Source: Crotophaga sulcirostris
Taxonomy: Eukaryota > Chordata > Aves > Cuculiformes > Crotophagidae
Direction of reading: 5' to 3'
DNA: 64,000 bases
Assembly: GCA_013397455.1 (NCBI GenBank)
Contig: VYZB01000292.1
Coordinates: 783,533-847,532 of the forward strand
Under the pieces are notes generated by a model, which searched no databases, had not been told where the DNA came from, and worked only from the letters and a program-made list of their open reading frames with translations. Positions 23,201 through 38,200 of this stretch are shown piece by piece. The position numbers and the translations under genes are program-made. Each line of letters begins with the position of its first letter. Within the stretch, counting starts at the first letter, position 1.

Positions 23201-26200
23201 GTGTTCATTCAGATGCCAGCCCCAAGGGAGGAAGGGACCGGTCGTACAGAAGGAGCCCCATTTCACCACCGGCAGTCGTCCCATCATTTCCACCATGGCC
23301 ATCACCGGGGTTCATCTCTACTGCACATGGCAGGAGGGGACCGCCACGGGCACGCCGAGGAAGGCAGCGACGAGCAGGCTGGGACTCCAGCCCCAGCTCT
23401 TTCTGAGTTAAAAGCTGTGATTGGTTGGCTGCAGAAGGGACTTCCCTTCATATTGATCCTCCTGGCTAAAGTTTGTTTCCAGCATAAGCTTGGTAAGCAT
23501 CTATCCTTTCTGGATTGTGAGTGTGTTAGAGGGTGGTCAGGAAGCTTTATCACGCTGTGTTGTCTGATGTATTTATCCAAGTGACAGTGTCTAGCATGAA
23601 GGGGACATATTCAAATGCATGGGATAAATTGATAAATTCACCCTACTTTTGTCTGTTTCCATCTGCGTCGATCTCATCTGTTTCCTGTCCTGACCTGTGG
23701 GAGATCAGTTCCATACCTTTTCCTTACCTCTCCTTGACATTCCTGCTGAGGATGTCACTGAGGCATCTCATTCAGAGCTCTCTCTAAGAGTGATGGAGAG
23801 AGCTTACACTAGTGACCAGCGAAGGCTTCTGTGTGGCACTGAAAGGTTCAGAGGAATGAGACACTTGTACAGCTGGAAGATTGGTAGTTGTCAAATTGAG
23901 CCAAACAGCATCAGCAGTTGCAGTTTACCATTGGGATCTTCAGAGTTCCCTAAAGAATATGTCTGTCCAGGTTTCTTTAATTGTACCTGAATGTTTCAGC
24001 TACTCAGTGGTTATGTAAAATCTATTTGTCTAATCCTCCTCTTTGGAGCTATATGTGTGGCATGTCTGAGGAGCCTCACTCATTCTGGGAGTAGTTTGCT
24101 GGGATTATTACCCTAGGGAAGCCAACAGTGCTTGAGGTTAGTCCACTTACCGCTCTGCTGGTATTCCCCAAAACAGGTATTGATTCATGTCTGTAATATA
24201 TTGCTCTTTGGACCTGGATCCAATATGGTTTTGATAGTGTGCCTTGTCCTCCATGAGCTGCTGAACTGCTATCATAATACCATCACCTCGCTGCGTTCTG
24301 TTTGCACAGCGCAGCCACGACTTGCAGCATTTCTGTTCTCCTTCAACACAGAACCTGACGTTAGGACAGAGTGTCTGAGTTCAACTGGGTGGCAAGTACT
24401 CGTGGCAGTAACTTTATTTTCATTTAGATTGAATTTGAACTTTATATTAGAGTCCATTCTGCCCTATTTTAGTTGCCTATTTGTTTTAATTCCAAGTGCA
24501 TCCAGAATATCACCCAGTATATTTTTTTCTAAGCTTGCGATGCTGATATCAGGTGGCTTAGGACCAAAGATCCTCCTGCTCAGCTTTACACACTGTGATG
24601 GTCTTTCCCCACAGGGATTGCCGTGTGCATTGGTATGGCCAGCACATTCGCATATGCCAACTCGACACTCCGAGAGCAGGTTGCTCTGAAGGTGAGTGCA
24701 GCATCTTACTCTGTTGTGTTCCCAAGCAGCACTGCTCTTTGTGAACAAAACAATGTCTATGTCGAACCATCTTTTGTAGTGTAGGAAAGAATGCCATTAT
24801 ATGGATACAGATATGTCAGAATAAGAGCACTGTGCTATAATCCTCACTTTCTCTTCCTCCTTCTCCCCACTGATGCTCTCCCACAGTTCCCATCCTGCTC
24901 TTTGGTGAAAATGTGGCACAGTAACATGAAGAGATGAAGTCAGGGATATTGCAGTCCCCTACTGATTCTGCCAGTGACTGGCAGTGCATCTGCAAGCACT
25001 TCTCTGTGCCTTAGTTTCCCATTTGCAGCAGAGGTGCTGAAAGCTGTTTCACTAATTAATGATAAGATTTAATTTATTAGCATTTGGATGATGTTTGGGG
25101 ATTTTCAGCTGATGGATTTTGTAGATATATTGCTTGTTAGTATTTTTATACTGCTCGGTTGATAAAGAAAACAGCAGATCTTTTCAGACCTTATGATCTC
25201 CAGTGTCAGCAGAATGCTTCAATGGCACTAAAAAAATAAGACTGGAATTGTTTTTTTGTAAAGCTGACATGGGTAGCACAAGTGTATACTTGTATCTACC
25301 AGAAGCAGTGGAATAAATGTGATACAATGCTGAATGAAGAGATAAATTGCACAATCATATAACAGATTGATGTTACCTTGCACTTTGCACCTCTGTCTTT
25401 TGAGCAGCATGCCCCTTGGTCTGCCTGCTTTAAATCTCAGCCTAACATCCCTGCTGCTGAGAAGCTATTTTCTTAATAAATCAACTCACAAGAAAAATGT
25501 TGGGTTTTTTTCCCTCCCAAGAGTAAAATTTACTATCCAAAACTGTACTCGGCCATGACCCAGGACAAAGTCTTCTGCCATCCAGCTTCTGTCTGTAAAG
25601 TTCCTTGTCTTTTGAAATGCAAAAATTGCACTTCTTTTCGCTTTTAATTAGTTCTTCATTGAAAAATGTGTGTTTTGGAACCTCCATGCATTAAGACAAC
25701 ATTCATCTCTACTGCATGTAGGGATGGGTTATGTTATATTTGATTTAGCTAAGCCTTCTTTTAAGTGACTTTGGGTCTATTTGTAAAACACCTCTTTCAT
25801 AAAGTACCATGCCAGACAGGTGGCAGCTCAGTTATAATATAATATGGAACGGATGGGTTTTTTTAATCTGATTGTCAAACTGCTTTTTTAAATTGCAGGA
25901 GAATTTAGATGTCCCAAGAAAGATCCCAACTTTGAAAACTGTTCTGCCAGCAAGGCTATCATTTCCACCAGTGTATTTTGATTAATTTCTCTGAAGTTAC
26001 TTTATCTGTAAAGTTGAGGGGAGTGAGAGCCATTTCTGCTTGTGTTTATATATGTCTTTGCCTAGCAGCCGATTTCTGAGTCTTAGTCCAACGTAAATAA
26101 ACCAGTTACTACACACTTAGTTGCATATTTGTGTCCCCTGGGCTGGCCTTGCATTTTTTCAGCAGTTAAAAGCTCAGTGCAGCCCTTGAGACTTTGAATT

Positions 26201-29200
26201 TATCTTTGCTTCTTGTTCTTGCTCAGGAGAAGAGGTCGGTGTTGATTGTCTTCTGGATCCTGGCCTTTCTCACTGGAAACACCCTGTACTTGCTTTACAC
26301 ATTCAGCTCTCAGCAGCTGTACAACAGGTAAGCAAACTCTGTCTTGTACATGATGGAAGCAGGTGGTGGTGGCCAGGGAGGACGAGAAGGAAGCCTGCTT
26401 TTCCCCATGGTTTGCGAGGAAGTGTACATACTTAAGGCATCTGCTGTCTTTGTTACATCTTTGTGATACCTGTCAATGAAGGAAAAGGATGGTTGCATCA
26501 CCTCTGCCAGTAGATTATGCTCCTATCAATAAATGACATAACCAGGGTCTGAATGGGCCAGATGATGAACTACAGTGTTGCTGCTTGAAACACACACACT
26601 TGAAGTTTTCTTCTGTATGGAAGCAAGGTGGATACATTTTTATGGTGGGCCTTCTGAATTTCCAGTTTAACCACTATGACTGAACGTAAAGAGCAGGTGT
26701 GGGAAGCAGATAAGAGACTGTGCCAGAGTGGTGCCTGCAGTGTCGTGTGTGGGCTAGCGCATCACTTGCTGAGTGGGGACCTGTGACTGTGCATGAGGCA
26801 GGCCTGTGAAATTAGAAATAGCTGCTTTGGTTTTGTTTCTTTCTGTCTTATTTTTCATTTCTTGGCTTATTTACTTTTGCTTGTTTCTAGTGCATGAATA
26901 GTAGTAAAGTCTCTGATTCTGTTTCTGTTTTTAGGGTGTAATTTTACCTGTTGTGCTGTGCCAGTGTTGTGAGTATTTTAAATTCATGTTCAGGCTTTTC
27001 ATTCTGGGTTGGTTATTTTACTTTTGCGTTTTTCTTTTGTTACATTTTTGCTTTCTATCATGAGGCTTTAGTAGGGAAATATCCCAAAGAGGAATAATGG
27101 GTTTTCAGTCTGAGTAGGGTCCAGGTCTCATTGCTGATCAGGTCAATAGCTCCTGCCCATTGCTGTATGAAATTCTACTGTCCTGGAGCCCCCCTTCTTT
27201 AAAGAGCAATTTACGTAAGGGGCACTACATTTTTGGATCTTTGGTTCAGGTACGAGCTGCTAATTAACACAGCCCAGCTCTTGGTCTGCTTCAGAGAGCA
27301 GCAAGCCGCTGTCAGAGCATGACACACCTGAAGGTCTGACCTTTCTGCCACGTCTAATGCAGTGCTTCCTTTGTCACCAGTTTTTTTTCACTTGCACAAG
27401 CAGCTTTAGAGACTGCTGCCCCTGCTGTAGTTCTGCTTTTGGCAAGCCAGCCTCATAGGAGCAAGACATAGTGAGGTTGACTTGGCCATGACTTCCCCAA
27501 GAAATCCCGATGACTTGGACCTCCAAGGCTAAGCTTTTGCAGCCAGATCCAATAGAGCAGGCCTGCAGATGGAAGGCACAGTCGTTAGACCAAAGGCTCT
27601 TTCATAGCATGGGCTGCAGGTTGTGGAGACTGCAGTCTTCCAAAACAGATTTTGTATATGTTTGGGTCCTGTCTTCTTCAGCAAACCTGCTGAGCTCAGT
27701 AAAAATGGGTGAAACCAGGCAAAGTCAAGATGCCCTGAGGAACAGTGGGACTAATTTGTGTGTCTTATTCCTATTGCCCTTGAGAACTTCACTGAAGTTC
27801 AGGGGAGTTTCTAGGCTTTCTCTAGCCAGCAGTGGATACAGTGGGTATCAAGAAGCTTGAGTGTGTTTCTCCTTGTTGGTATTTGAGCCTTGTCATCGTG
27901 CCTTTCAGCCTTATATTTCTGAAACCCAACCTTGAGAGGCTGGACTTCTTTGACCTGATGTGGATTGTGGGGATTGCAGACTTCATACTGAAGTACCTGA
28001 CCATCGCTTTGAAATGCCTAATTGTTGCCCTGCCTAAAATCATCCTGGCTGTCAAGTCAAAGGTAAGAGTCTTCCTGATATACAAATGTTTGTCTTTGAT
28101 AATCTGACACCCTTACAACATGTTTTCAGCACAGAATGTGGGTGGAAGAATAAAAATAATAAAATCTCTGATAAAACTTTGACAGGAAGTCACCTGGGTA
28201 GTGAGTTTTGGGGTTTGAGCCATCACAGACTTCAGCAAGAGTTTGGTAATGCCAGCAAGTAATTAAAATCCAGAGAGCGAGAGGTAAGCATTGCTTGAGA
28301 AGGAATAGGTACTAGCAGTAAGATAACTGCTTTTCTCGTTGACTTTATTCCAAGTCCTGTTTTCTGAGAAATCTCTGCAAATAGTTATTTCTGAAGCATG
28401 AATCTCTTTATTTAATGAAACGGAATTGCAAGTACTTGTCTCCTTGGCTTTGCACTGGGATCAAAGTAGTAACAATATTAAATTGAAGCTACTGATGCCA
28501 CAAAAGACACCAGCAGTTCTAACCATGGGTGAAGAAACATTCTAACAGAATGGTTAAGTGTTTATAAAATCATATGTAGACTAGGCCTAAATTTTGAAAC
28601 TCTCTCACTACGTTCTCTCTCTTGAAATACCTTTTCATATTTCTTTACTCTTACAGATGGGTCGTGCTGCCCCTTCTTCCACTTAGTCGTGTCTACTTTT
28701 CAGTGGCAAATGGAGCAATGTGCGTTATTTGCCTTGGGTAAAGAAAATTTCTGGCAACTGTTGGGATGAAAGGCGCTGTATAGATGCAAGATTTAATCGC
28801 TGAAAGACTCAGGCAGGGCACTTAAGGGGATATCTAAACTGGGAATAGTTTTGCTTACAAATGACATGGGTGGCAGGGGAGTTGAGCAGTTTGTTCCTGC
28901 ACAGCAGGGCTATTTGAGATGGTTATTAATTTATTTCTGGCAATTGTCCAGCTGGTTTTTTTTTTTCCTTCTTCTTCTTTTATTATTATTTTATTTTGGG
29001 AGATTAATGTGCTAGGTCAGAGCATAATCCAGCCTGGGGAGGGAGGGAAAACTGATGTGAATAGTCTTCCCAAGATAAATTGCAGTGTTGGAAAAGGTTC
29101 ACAGCCTTTTCTTGCTTGTCTGAGAGCTATCCCAAGTACTCATTAATCCTTGTCGGGAGAGAAGAAAGAGAAGGGGTCTTTATTTGCAGCTACAGTGGGA

Positions 29201-32200
29201 GGCTGGTAAGATCACATCTGTCAAGGGCCTATAATGACTCAGAGCACAGATGCTTCATTTTTAATACCTTTTTCTGGATAGCAGTATTTCTCACTTTTTT
29301 AAGTCCCTTTTTGTCTTAGGATGTTGTTGATGGCCTCACTGTCCCTTGACATCTGAGGTTGCTGTTACCTACCACTATGGATCTGGATTTGGTTTTATCC
29401 CCCTCTCTACACTGCATCTGTTAAGCCAACCAGGGATAAGATCTGGTGTAACGAATTAAGCAAGATCAAACTGGGGTTGGAGAACTCTAAGAGAACCCCA
29501 GGACCTCATGGAAATTATAATTGGTAACCCCATAGCTGAGCTTTTTCCCTTAGCCTGATGGCCCAGCTTATATCTACAGGCCAGCTCAATGCTACACATT
29601 TGTTGTTGACATGAGGTTTTTTAAATATAAGCTTTTTCTGAGTTAAAACAGTTCTGTTGCACTTTAAGCACATTAACTTTGACCAAATTCTTATCAAGAA
29701 GTTAGTTGTTACCTTAATACTTGCCAGATATGAAATTATTCTTTTCCTCCCCCTATGCTTTTAGTAGCGTTTCTCCTTGAAGCCTCTAGCATCCCATAAT
29801 ATGGGGCCTGAAGTGGAGACTATTGCACTGTCCAGGATGGAGTTCAGCACAGCTGTCAATGGGTATCTAAGGTATTTAATCTTGAGCTTCCTTGCAGTAT
29901 CTTCTTGCTGGCAGTCAGTAATAGATGATAAAACTTGCCCATGGATGGGATATCAGGGACTTTGATCATTCTGCATTCAACCCCAGAGCAGCTCTTCATG
30001 TTTTTCTCATTTTGGAGGTTCAAAGGCACTTCCAAAGCTAGTCTGGCTTTTTGTGCTGCTCCTTAAGAGTCTACTCTTCTCTGAATACTCTGTGGTTTGC
30101 ACTGATGCTTGCATAGCCTTTCTAGTACAGGGCATCTCTGAACATCCTTCTTTTAAGTCTCTTACCTCTCCTTACCCATTGTGATTGGAGCAAGATCAGG
30201 TTTTTTTTCTTTTCTTCATATCTCTCCTCAGTCTTCTCTGTAGACTGAACACCACCAATTGTTTGAGTCTTTTCTCAAAGATCATTAATTCTATATCCTA
30301 TTATTCTTTTCTGGACTCTCTTCAGTCCCCCCTGTTTTCTAGACCATTTAACCAGTCTGTCAGGATGAGTTTGGATTATAATCCTTCTTCTTGGTGTGTT
30401 TAAAGGCTTTCCCAGTTTAGTGTCAGCTGCACATTTGATGAGCCTGCTTTGTTACATCAATGGCAGAGGGGTTGGAACTCGACGATCTTTAAGGTCCCTT
30501 CCAACCCAAGCCATTCTATGATTCTAAGATCACTAATGAAAACAGTGAATAGTACTAAACTCTGCAAACCTCAAATGCATCTTTTCGTTTTGACAGTGAA
30601 CACATGAAAAATCTGGGCTACAGCACTCAGTTCTCCCAGTCTAAGATACCTGAATCATGTATTCCTGGTACAGACCATCACAGAAAGGTTTAAGATTACA
30701 TCAAGAACCATCTTCAATTTATAGCATCAGTTCATGCCTTAATAACTGAGAAAAGGCAAACTAAAATTGAAAGGCAGGAAAAGAGGTTTGTGTTTGCAGT
30801 CTGAATACAGAGAATAGTAAACATGATGAGTGCTTGAAGTGTGAAATATGAAGACTGCTGTATTATGGGGATACAACTAGCCAGAGTTCTCCTAGCTTGA
30901 GTACCTCAGAAATGGAATATCTCTGCAAGCAATCCCTCCACAGGATGAGGGAAGATTGAAAATTTGACGAAGTCATCCCAGGCTTTCCCACATTCCAAAC
31001 TAGCCCAGAAAACAGAGGTGCCAAGAGAGGCTGTGAGACTACAATCAAGCTTGAGCACAAGTTTTAATAGCAGCTGGGCTCATCATTTTCTTTGGAAGGG
31101 GGGCTTGGCTCCCACTCTGCATGCTGAAGGCTCTCCATTAAAAAAGGCAAATAAGATCATTTAGTTCAATATAAAATGAATTAAAGTAAATTAAACTGCA
31201 GGAGCCATGTGGCCTGCAGAAGCCTCCATTGTTGTACACACATATATGCCAGCTTTTCATTTTCACTGCTAAGGAATGACAGCTTGAGGGGGGTGGAATT
31301 AAAAATAAGGAAATAAATAATAAAAAGACACAGTTGCCAAAGATTTCGTTTAGGAATTCCCAGGTGCCTGCAAGTCTCCCATCCCCTCCTCATGCTGTTG
31401 TCAGCAGGCTAAGCTGATATCCTGGAGAATGGAGTGAAGCATGAGGGAGAAGTGGGAAAAAGAAAACCAAGAAAACTGTAGGAAACTGGTATCCCAGGTT
31501 CTTTTGTGTTTATGTATATGCCTGTCTCTATAGGGGAGAAAGATTCCAAGGACACACATTTTTCCAACAGTCTTAATGGCTGGTATATAAGAGAGACCAT
31601 AAGTAAGACTTTTCTTTGCATGCTTAATACAGATGTGCAGCCAAGGTACAAGGGGTGCATTTCCAGAAGACTGAAAATTCAAAAGGAAAACACTAACATT
31701 TGTTCATTGAAAACATAGTATAAAATTGCTGTTGAATAAATACTTGTCAGTTTTGTTGGAAAGCTGGATCTGGATATTGCAAATAATTTTTTTTTTGTGG
31801 CAAGACTGGCATTACTCATGTGAAGTTTTGTCTTTATGCTGTTCAAATGGTGTAAAGGGCAAGTGTACAAATACTAGTCCACACTGGCACTGTAGACTTT
31901 TCGCTGTATCTTTGAAAATATTTGCTTGAGGGTTTTTTTTGATGTGTTGTTTGGTTTTTTTTAAGTACCATCTTGTCAAATGTGGTTAGAGAATACTTGA
32001 CCTGTATGTAGCACATACACAGTTTTGCACTTGGACTTTGGACCAGATAGTTTTTCAGGTGCAGACGATGTTTCCCAGGATAGATGGTGACAGCTCTGGT
32101 GTGTAAACTGGCACATAAGCTTTCCATATTCCTCCTGAAGCTGCACTTTAGACATAAAAGAAATCTCAGAATGTCTTTTGCATGAGTAGGATGGTTTGGA

Positions 32201-35200
32201 TCATTCAGCTGAAGCAAACCATCTTAAGGCAATGTATCATAGTGTCAGCTGGTCTGTGATAACTACGTATTCTGTGAGCCTGAAGCTAACAAGATTTGAT
32301 TTTGGGTAGCCCCAGTGCTCTAACATGTTCTCATGGAGCACAAGCATGTCCACAGGTGCTTTGGTTATCACATCACCACCTGTTTCTGTCTCTGCATACA
32401 GCCATGGATAATTAAACAGTTATTATAAGGAAAAGAGCACTTACCTTATAATGGTTAGAATTATCCTGCAGGCTGCCTCTATCTTGTGTCAGAGCTCAGC
32501 TCCATGGGGTACTGTGGTCTGAAAGCCTGGTTTGCCAGCCTTTCTCCCTGGGCACTGACCTTTGCTCCATCACATCAGTAGCTGCACAAATGACTTGCAT
32601 GTGCAGAGGTTTTATGCTCTCTGATCAACAAGCTCTTCTTTCACTTGGCATTCACATAGAACAACCCCTGGCACAGAACAAAGTCCATGTCTCTGCATTG
32701 GAGGAAAGAGGGCAAGCTGAAGTAGTTTGCTGCTGCCAAAGCACTTTCTCTGGGCCACAACCTCTTCCAGAAGGCTTATATTAGGAGAGAAGGTACCAAA
32801 GGGAAGTTGTGTTAATTCTGATTAATTCTAATGTCCCTGCAGCCTCTCTTTCATCGAAGACCTGGATATTTATCATTCATTTAACATGAAGTTTGTGTAC
32901 ATTTTTTTCTGTACTGAAAAAAAACAAGGTCTACTTGCAGCATGAGTCCTCTAGATGCTGATCAAAAAATACAGAAGCATTAAAACAAGCACTGGGAGCA
33001 GACACATAGATGAAGTGTTGCAAAAAATATCTGGGTAAAGATCTTCCTGTTCCTTGTCTGTGGTCTATTGTACTGTGTGATATGTGAGTTAATCCTAGTC
33101 TTCTCTAATAGTGTTGCTAAAGGGCTGTTTCCAGATGAGTGACAGCCTACCCTCTCCTTGATGATCTTGAATGCTATTTGGGGGAACTCACTCAGAAATA
33201 GTTTCACTCTTCTGGGGCAAAAGTCTGAGCTTTGATCCTTTAGAGCTACAGGAACTACGTGATGGTTCTGTAAAACCTTTTCCCTATTGCAGACTGGTTC
33301 CAGAGTCAGAAGTGTGGGATTCGTTACTTATGAAAGAAAAAGACTAACTAAAGCATACAACTAGGTACAGAGGAACTGAGACACTTTTGTCCCTCTCCCT
33401 AACACACTTTGAAAGCCACTGCTACTAAACTTTTTAAAGAAATCATTGCTTTTAGGTGTCTTTTAACTTTCCAGTTCAAGATATTGATGATGTGACTTTC
33501 AGAAGAGCTGTGCAGGTAACTGAAAATCTCATTTTCCCCTCTAGTCCCACCTTGGAATTGCTGCTCATTAGTCTTGCATGGATTTTCACCAGCATCCTCT
33601 GTGCCACAATCCTGTTTACTGCTTCAACCTAACACTTTCTTATATTGGCAGTATGACCTGAAATCTCAGCAGAGCCTGCTCTCCTCTGATCCAAATTGCC
33701 AGCAGGAGTCAAAAGCTTTTTCTAGCATCTTCCTGTTTCAGTTTATGTCCTAATGCTGCTGGCAACATAACAAGTGAGACTTGGAACTTCCCCTGAGTGC
33801 TAATCACAACTTACAGTTGCCTCATTGCAACTTCTCTCACTTCTCTTACATCCCATTTTAATTCTGCTGTGTAAAACCTTAGCATGCTTCTCTGTTTCCT
33901 TCTGTGGAGGCACACATGCACACTTATGCAAAGCCTTATGTTAAAAGAGACTGCAAAGTCAGTGCTTAGTTAAACTATGTGGGCATTGGCTTTGCTTCTG
34001 TGGCTGTAATTTGCCCCCTTTGGTGTGTATATGTTGTGATTCAATTTTTAGTTCTATGATTCCATGTTCTATTTCTGTAGGATTTCTTCCATCTCTCAGC
34101 ACTGTATACTGTGCCCTACAGATGAGGCAAGGTGAGGTATTGAAAGAAGCTGTTGTAGAAACTGGAAAATGCATAGAGAACAAAGAGAGCTTTGGAAGAA
34201 GAATGTTCTACAAGTTAAAGTTGAATGCTACACTGGAGAATTAAATTCCGTCCTTTTCTTTGCCAGATAATTCCTATGTGATTCTAAGAAAGTCGTGTAC
34301 AGCTGCAGACTGAAGTCACTGGTTTAGCTTTTAATCATAATGTGATCTATAAAATTAAGTGCTTTATAAAATGTCATCCCAGACATCTCAGCTTGGACAC
34401 CAAAATAATCTTAGCTTAACCTTAGTCTTTCCACATCTCAAGTTTTCATTTAGAAAATGCAGAAAATAGCTGTCCTTTATGTCAGCCAGCAATGTGAAAA
34501 TGTTTTTTTTTTTTAGTCTTTTACTGTAGTGGTGATGTCATAAAGAGACTGAAGAATTTTTAGTAATTTTCTGCTCTCAACAGGGCTTGAATAGCATGAA
34601 GTGGTAGGATGCAGATTTGCCATCAAGTCAAATTACAAAATACTGAAGGCTTACTGAGTGTCACTCACCCTCTGTGAATACACGAGTGTAATATGTGCAT
34701 CATTACAGACTGTACAGTATTGCATGTACAGAAGGAAAAGTGTGATTGTGTCAAAATCTTGAATACTATTCTTCCAAAATAACTGCTTGACTTCAAGTAT
34801 AAAAGTGGTCTTTCTATGTGGTAAAGGAGATGGAGGAAAATGGAGGGTTAAGTTGCTGATTTAGTTTTGAACAAAGCATTCTGAAAAAAGCAGGAATCAA
34901 GATTTCACTGTGTGGTATCACCAGGCTCATCAGCAGAGTTGCTATAATTAGATCCACAGCGCAGTCCTTTGCCACTTGCGCTAATGACATGTTTGATAAC
35001 AGGAGTAGCAAACTGACAGCTTTTGCAGTAACTGACACTGCAGAGGAAGCAAAGTAAGCACTCTACTTACATTTTAGTCAGGCCTAACTCCAACGTGTTG
35101 CAAGGGCTTGATGAGAGCAAAGCAGAAACTCCTCTCTCATATCTAATTATCCTAACTGGGAGCTGTAAATTCAGGTAATATCCTATTTAATCCTTGCAGT

Positions 35201-38200
35201 CCAGCAAGGTGCTGTTCTTGCTCTGGAGGGTTGGATCCTGCACAGTCAAGGCGTGCACTGGGGCTGCTCACAGGCTCACCAAAACCAGTTTTCCTTGGTC
35301 TTAGAGAGCTGTTCAGTCACTGTAGAGGGTATTGATTCCCAGATTTACATGAAACAGGGAGGCCTTGCCTTATTTCATGCTGTTGTTCCAAGTCAGATGC
35401 ACAGAAATAATTGTGATAGTGCTTGATACAACACAGCTCTTCCTAATCTCAATGTGAAATAGGTGAAATACTTTAGCTGGAGTTTTCAGACAAAATACAG
35501 CTCGAGACAAAGGGAGCACCTCGAATCCTGTGCTCAGTTTTGAGCCCCTCTCTACAAGAAGGACCTTGAGGGGCTGTAGTATGTCTAGAGGAGGGCAGCG
35601 GAGCTGGGGAAGGGGCTGGAGAACAGAGGTTCTGGGAGCAGCTGAGGGACCTGGAGCTGTTTAGCCTGGAGAAGAGGAGGCTGAGGGAAGACCTCACTGC
35701 TCTCTGCAGCTCCCTGAAAGGAAGTTGAGGTGAGGTGGATGTTGGGCTCTTCTTCCAAGTAAGAAGTGATAGGATGAGAGGAAATGGCCACAAGTCGTGC
35801 CAGGGGGTGCTTGGCCTGAATACGAGGAAAAATTCCTTCATGAAAAGAGTTGGTAAAGCACTGGCAGAGGCTGCCCAGGCAGTGGTGGAGTCTCAATCCC
35901 TGGAGGGGTTCAAAAAATGTTCATGTTCAAAAAACATACAGACATGGCACTTTGAGACATGGTTTAGTAGGCACGGTGGGGTTGGGCTGACGGTTGGCCT
36001 TGATGAGCTTAGAGGACTTTTCAACCTCAATGATTCTATGATTTAGCTTTGAAAATTCAGCCTAGATAGCCAAGAGATAACAGAGCTGAAAAGCAGAAGA
36101 CAGAAAGGTATATTCTGTGTCCTTACGTGTGATGGGTGCTATGTGCAATAAGTTACTGATATCAGAAGGCTAAACTTTGCTGCTGAAATTATAGGGAACA
36201 ACCCTTGTTTTCTAAGCTTCTGGCTCAGAAGGAAAAAACAACTTCTGCTGCAGCCCTCTGAAAATTACTTCTAGTTTTCTAGGCACTTTTTCTAGTTTAA
36301 AACAGGGCTGGGGCATTGCAGTGGGGACTTAGGTGCCTAACGAGCCTTATACTTGTGTCAGCATTTACTGTAGCACTAGTTCTCTTCTAAATGATGCTCA
36401 GCTCGGCTTGTATCCTTTCCTTCCTCCTTGCTGCAATCACTGAGCTCATCAACAGGCCCCTCTGAAGTGGTCAACTGGGTGATGTTGATGCGCTGGATGG
36501 AGAGATGAATCCGTTTAAGAACTTAACTGCAGTCTTGTGAGGGGGTTAACAAGTTTGAGCTGATAAGTCCTGATGCCCTGCAGTTACCATTGAAAACCAA
36601 AGATTTACATTAGATAAAGGAATTAGGAAACCTTTTTAAGGGATGGCAATTTTGTGGTTAGAAAATTGAAAATTGCCATTTGCTGCGTGTTCATCTGAGA
36701 GCCACACTCTGCCACTTGTAATTCCGTAGCCTGTGTAGACCTCTAAGGCTGCTTGTGACCCATCTTTCCTTACACCTTGCTGTGGGCTCTAGTGTTTTAG
36801 TGCCTCAAAAGCTTCTGTAGTAGAAGAATTTTGGCTTTGATGCCCAAATGCTGGAACCAGAAGTTCTGTCTGATGCAATGAGAAAGTAAGCAGTGACCTG
36901 TCCTAGCCCAGCCTGCTGGGGAAGCGAGGCTTAAAAAAAAAAAAAGCTGATGAGCGAGCCTGGTGGGAGGAACAAATGGGAGAAAGCAAACAGTTTGCTG
37001 CCTTTAGCTTGCTGGGAGCTTTCATCAGAGCTGGCTGAGGAGGGGGAGGCGAAGAGCAGCCTGTGTGAAGGGAAGGAAGTGACAGTGCAGTCATTAGCAA
37101 ACTGCGACCCTCTGTCACAGGGACTCCTAAAATAAACGATGATTGTATTGAGGCATGAGGCTGGATAGAGACCTCTGTGCTAATTTAATAAATTGCTTGC
37201 ATTTAGGACCCCAGATTGTTGCTGTTAGATTTTTTTGCTATGTGATGCCACCTGGGATTAAAAAGGAGGAGGGGATGGGGGAGAGGAAGAAAGCAGCCCA
37301 GGTCCGTTAGCAACCGCTGGTGTGACCTCACTCCTTGTCCCGGGGGGGATATGAGATCATGAGAATGCCAGAGCTCTCTGAAGGATTCGATTTGTTCGGT
37401 GCGGCAGGATGGCCGAGTGATCTCATCTCTGAGACCCTAGGGAAGGGCAGTAGCTGCTGCTAGCCCTGCGCAGGACTTAATCCCCACTCCCAAATCTCAC
37501 CAGTTAACGGTTGACCTGGGATGACATCACTGATGACAAAGGCTAACTGGGACAGCGCAGCAAAATTCCAGGGGAATTTCCCCTTCTTCCTGATCTTATC
37601 CAACAAAAGAATTTTGACATGTCAAAACCAAACCTCTTGGTCCAGTTAATGTCACTGCAGATTAATTGTGGTCCTGGGCTCACAGCTTGCCCTGACCTAG
37701 TGCCCTGCTGCCAGTTATCCCTGTTAAACAGAATATAAACAGGTCCTCATTAAGACTCGAGGGGGGCTCAATTAGACAACCTCTCTCAGCCAGCTTCCCA
37801 GCCCTTGTCTTAAGTGCTTTAAAATAGAAATTGCACACCAAGAAAACTTCATTTCAGTTGCTGCACGTCTTGGCTGTAATAAGCCAGGAGGTAGTTTGTT
37901 ACCTGATAGGTGTCCTTCAAGGAAGAAAAGCTTTCTAATTGGAGTAAATGCCAGAACAGTAAGGATAGCTTTGGTGAAGATCTAAGAATGCTGCCTTTTC
38001 TTTGAGTATTTTGAGAGAAGTATTCCAAGCAGCATGCTTCCCCTCTCCTCCCCTTTTCTTCCTTAAGGTCCTCAGGAAGGTTTGGTACCTCTGATTTTAA
38101 ATGCCTTGAGGGTTTTTTTCAGGGCCAGCCTTCTGATTTGTGTGCTGTATGAGATCCAACCCACCTGAGTGGAAGGCAGAGGGTGCTGGCAAAGAGTTAA

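Noticed and set aside
24132..24689. 185-codon plus-strand frame
   Set aside because: It runs out of intron sequence and over the RNFT2 exon at 24,615-24,691 in a different frame from the real protein.
37403..37500. Functional tRNA-Leu gene
   Set aside because: Only the 5' part is convincing; the acceptor stem and anticodon arm do not form.
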